A DNA stretch of 64,000 nucleotides from Flavobacterium sp. LMO8 (GTDB lineage: Bacteria; Bacteroidota; Bacteroidia; Flavobacteriales; Flavobacteriaceae). Positions 63,628 to 64,000 of the stretch are shown piece by piece. The position numbers and the translations under genes were made by a program. The notes under the pieces are model-generated. The model did no database searches. It was given only the letters and a program-made list of their open reading frames with translations, and was not told the DNA's origin. The stretch lies in contig NZ_WIBJ01000028.1 in assembly GCF_009495755.1 (NCBI RefSeq), positions 83,588 to 147,587 of the forward strand, in the 5' to 3' direction. The number at the start of each line of letters is the position of its first letter. Position 1 is the stretch's first letter.

Positions 63628-64000
63628 ATGAAGAAAATAAGAAATTTTTGCATTATTGCGCACATCGACCATGGCAAAAGTACTTTGGCTGATCGTTTAT
63701 TAGGAGCTACACAAACCGTAACAGCTCGTGAAGAAAAAGCGCAATTATTAGATAATATGGATTTGGAACGTGAACGTGGTATTACCATAAAAAGTCACGC
63801 TATTCAAATGGAATATACCTACAAAGGGGAAGATTATATTTTAAACTTAATAGACACTCCAGGTCACGTAGATTTTTCTTACGAAGTTTCGCGTTCTATT
63901 GCAGCTTGTGAAGGGGCGTTATTAATTGTAGATGCTGCACAAAGTATTCAAGCTCAAACCATTTCAAATTTATATTTGGCTTTAGAGAATGACTTGGAAA
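63628..64000 (+). CDS. lepA: Elongation factor 4 (LepA), 5' part (runs off the right edge)
   Basis: ATG 63628 opens a frame to the window edge (124 codons). It begins [20 protein letters not shown], the G1 P-loop (AHIDHGKS) of translational GTPases; [10 protein letters not shown] is switch I and DTPGHVDF is G3. The start lacks the EF-Tu- or EF-G-specific N-terminus and matches LepA, the back-translocating GTPase. The remaining domains are outside the window. Confidence 0.93.
   Translation, partial: MKKIRNFCIIAHIDHGKSTLADRLLGATQTVTAREEKAQLLDNMDLERERGITIKSHAIQMEYTYKGEDYILNLIDTPGHVDFSYEVSRSIAACEGALLIVDAAQSIQAQTISNLYLALENDLE

Overview
The window is chromosomal DNA from a member of the Flavobacteriaceae, most likely Flavobacterium or a close relative. 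The sequence is strongly AT-rich and Shine-Dalgarno sequences are largely absent. Several promoters fit the Bacteroidota pattern TTG-N17-23-TAnnTTTG. The gene content is diagnostic: gldE-gldD gliding genes, type IX secretion (T9SS) cargo with both type A and type B sorting tails, a DUF3078 protein, a mevalonate pathway, and an HMA lipoprotein typical of the group. No rRNA, CRISPR array, prophage or insertion sequence was seen. Most of the window is housekeeping DNA and the accessory content is small.

Layout. 1-5 kb: the 5' part of a secreted protein, an FAD oxidoreductase, mtgA, a short-chain dehydrogenase, a small secreted protein and an AIM24-like protein. 4.4-12.7 kb, minus strand: an SprA-like outer-membrane barrel, a T9SS type B adhesin-like protein, a crotonase, a 57-residue membrane protein and queD, closely packed. 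12.9-21.8 kb: aspartate kinase, GNAT, fbp, a TerB-like protein, HupE-like protein/dCMP deaminase/S41 protease as one operon, a minimal flavoprotein with a two-helix partner, a MarC protein and a DUF3109 protein. 22-27.7 kb: nucleotide metabolism (nrdB, nrdA, dgt). 27.8-35.5 kb: a T9SS type A protein with a PA domain, DUF3078 and dxs, a TonB-like protein, tadA. 35.6-45.7 kb: alpha-2-macroglobulin lipoprotein with pbpC, RNase G, a 30-residue COX24-like ribosomal-type protein, HU. 45.8-54 kb: mutY, ssb, gldE, gldD, HMA lipoprotein, EamA transporter, paired M16 peptidases. 54-64 kb: rplU-rpmA, tRNA-Leu(UAG), BaiN-like flavoprotein, tspO, mvaD, a toxin-antitoxin pair, a mevalonate-kinase-like protein, a UbiA prenyltransferase, rluB, NTF2-like protein, dusB and the start of lepA.

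How the genes work together. The envelope theme is strong: MtgA and PbpC build peptidoglycan, PbpC is paired with an alpha-2-macroglobulin trap, GldD and GldE belong to gliding and T9SS, and at least two T9SS cargo proteins are encoded. Isoprenoid genes (mvaD, GHMP kinase, UbiA-type transferase) form a cluster interrupted by a RelE/ParE-type toxin-antitoxin pair. Because IPP is apparently made by the mevalonate route, the dxs gene at 32-34 kb probably serves pyridoxal and thiamine synthesis.

Points that are easy to miss: short genes at 4909-5082 and 45272-45364, edge-truncated genes at 1-303 and 63628-64000, two long intergenic inverted repeats (12821-12896 and 63363-63512), and short tandem-phrase repeats in several spacers. 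I found no clear large undescribed system. The best leads are the barrel/adhesin pair, the toxin-antitoxin insertion in the mevalonate cluster, the coupled small membrane protein, and the spacer repeats.
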